A model generated the notes under the pieces. The model was not told the origin of the DNA. It worked only from the letters and a program-made list of their open reading frames with translations, and did not search any database. The position numbers and the translations under genes were made by a program. Below, piece after piece: positions 63,545 to 64,000 of a stretch of DNA of 64,000 bases. Within the stretch, counting starts at the first letter, position 1. Every line of letters begins with the position of its first letter. Origin of the DNA: Accumulibacter sp. (GTDB lineage: Bacteria; Pseudomonadota; Gammaproteobacteria; Burkholderiales; Rhodocyclaceae); NCBI GenBank assembly GCA_024235715.1, contig JACKLW010000009.1, positions 176,540 through 240,539 on the forward strand, written 5' to 3'.

Positions 63545-64000
63545 CTAACTCGACGCGCGAGAGTGAACGAGGGCTGACGACACTATCCGAAAACCGCTTA
63601 GAGAATTCCGGTAGTCAGGCCTGTTCGAGCTACGCCTCGATCCGAGCGTGCCGACAGGAAGATTTCTCCACGAGCCGCCACGCAAAGCGCGCGATTCGCC
63701 GCTGGTATCCGCGTTGACTTCTTCGGTGTGCTGATACTTGTTCAGGCACCATTCCCAGACGTTGCCTGCCAGATCAAGCACCGCTTCAGCCGATGCGCCA
63801 TGTGGATATACGCCGACGGCTGTCGTCTGCTTGAGTGTCCAAACTCCACCCGTTGCTCGCGTTTCGTTGATGTTTGCGTAGCCCGATTTGTAACGATCGC
63901 CCCAGGGATACTCGCGACCATCGCGTCCGCGAGCCGCACGCTCCCATTCTTCCTCGGTTGGCAGTTGCACTTCGTAACCCAGCTGCGCGCTCAGCCACCG
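63545..64000 (-). CDS. FGE/SUMF1-fold protein, candidate DGR target (5' end outside window)
   Basis: This is the C-terminal ~151 residues of a second FGE-fold protein; the frame runs off the right edge. It shares with the gene at 62414 R-W-L-S-A-Q-L-G-Y-E-V, T-E-E-E-W-E-R-A-A-R-G-R, Y-P-W-G-D-R-Y, A-V-G-V-Y-P-H-G-A-S-A-E, V-W-E-W-C-L-N-K-Y and L-R-G-G-S-W. It then diverges for 24 residues of equal length (R-N-L-P-V-G-T-L-G-S-R-R-S-S in the first half) and rejoins at G-F-R-I-V-S-S-A. A further nine residues, L-V-H-S-R-A-S-S, follow. No catalytic Cys follows the R-G-G-S-W motif. Confidence 0.78.
   Translation of the reverse strand, partial: RWLSAQLGYEVQLPTEEEWERAARGRDGREYPWGDRYKSGYANINETRATGGVWTLKQTTAVGVYPHGASAEAVLDLAGNVWEWCLNKYQHTEEVNADTSGESRALRGGSWRNLPVGTLGSRRSSNRPDYRNSLSGFRIVSSALVHSRASS

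Overview
The window is GC-rich, tightly packed bacterial chromosome. The isc cluster runs iscR-nifS-like-iscS-iscU-iscA-hscB-hscA-fdx-iscX, preceded by suhB, trmJ and cysE. Together with the beta-oxidation genes, the HME-type metal efflux genes and the codon use, this suggests a betaproteobacterium, probably Rhodocyclales (Accumulibacter-like). That placement is inference from gene content; no rRNA or other decisive marker is present. No tRNA, rRNA or CRISPR array was seen.

Layout. 1-5.5 kb: end of a YciA-like thioesterase, a FadL porin, then a two-gene beta-oxidation operon behind a clear sigma70 promoter with a PsrA-like operator. 5.8-14 kb: housekeeping genes (DUF2802, SPOR, TPR, RidA, RecG, a chemoreceptor, a hydrolase, a GNAT). 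14.2-18 kb: pstSCAB. 18.1-20.9 kb: a zinc/manganese-type ABC transporter operon with an unusual start and a tiny membrane protein. 21-22.2 kb: three small orphan genes.

22.3-48.8 kb: a metal-response region. A CopR/CusR-type regulator (22424-23104) and its likely sensor kinase (30895-32298) lie 7.8 kb apart. The intervening DNA holds a LysR regulator, a DUF1445 protein, a TRAP transporter and pxpBCA, which looks like a 5-oxoproline uptake and hydrolysis cassette. A fragment of a second kinase follows the intact regulator, and a fragment of a second regulator precedes the intact kinase, so the region records a rearranged copRS duplication. Palindromes of the form ATTACA-N4-TGTAAT precede copR, the RND efflux operon and a small Met-rich/cytochrome c operon, with a weaker copy before the copper ATPase. 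They outline a local metal regulon. A second FadL-type porin, a DUF3604 protein and a nitrilase-family protein sit between these blocks.

49-62.4 kb: alanine dehydrogenase, suhB, trmJ, cysE and the full isc operon, whose promoter carries two opposed IscR-type half sites. It continues with overlapping genes for IscX and a DUF2237 protein, then an unrecognised lipoprotein and an EEP-family hydrolase.

62.4-64 kb: two convergent FGE/SUMF1-fold (C-type lectin-like) genes, the second cut by the window edge, flank the C-terminal remnant of a reverse transcriptase. The two proteins match closely except for an equal-length hypervariable C-terminal block. This is the pattern expected of diversity-generating retroelement targets, and it is the most unusual element in the window.
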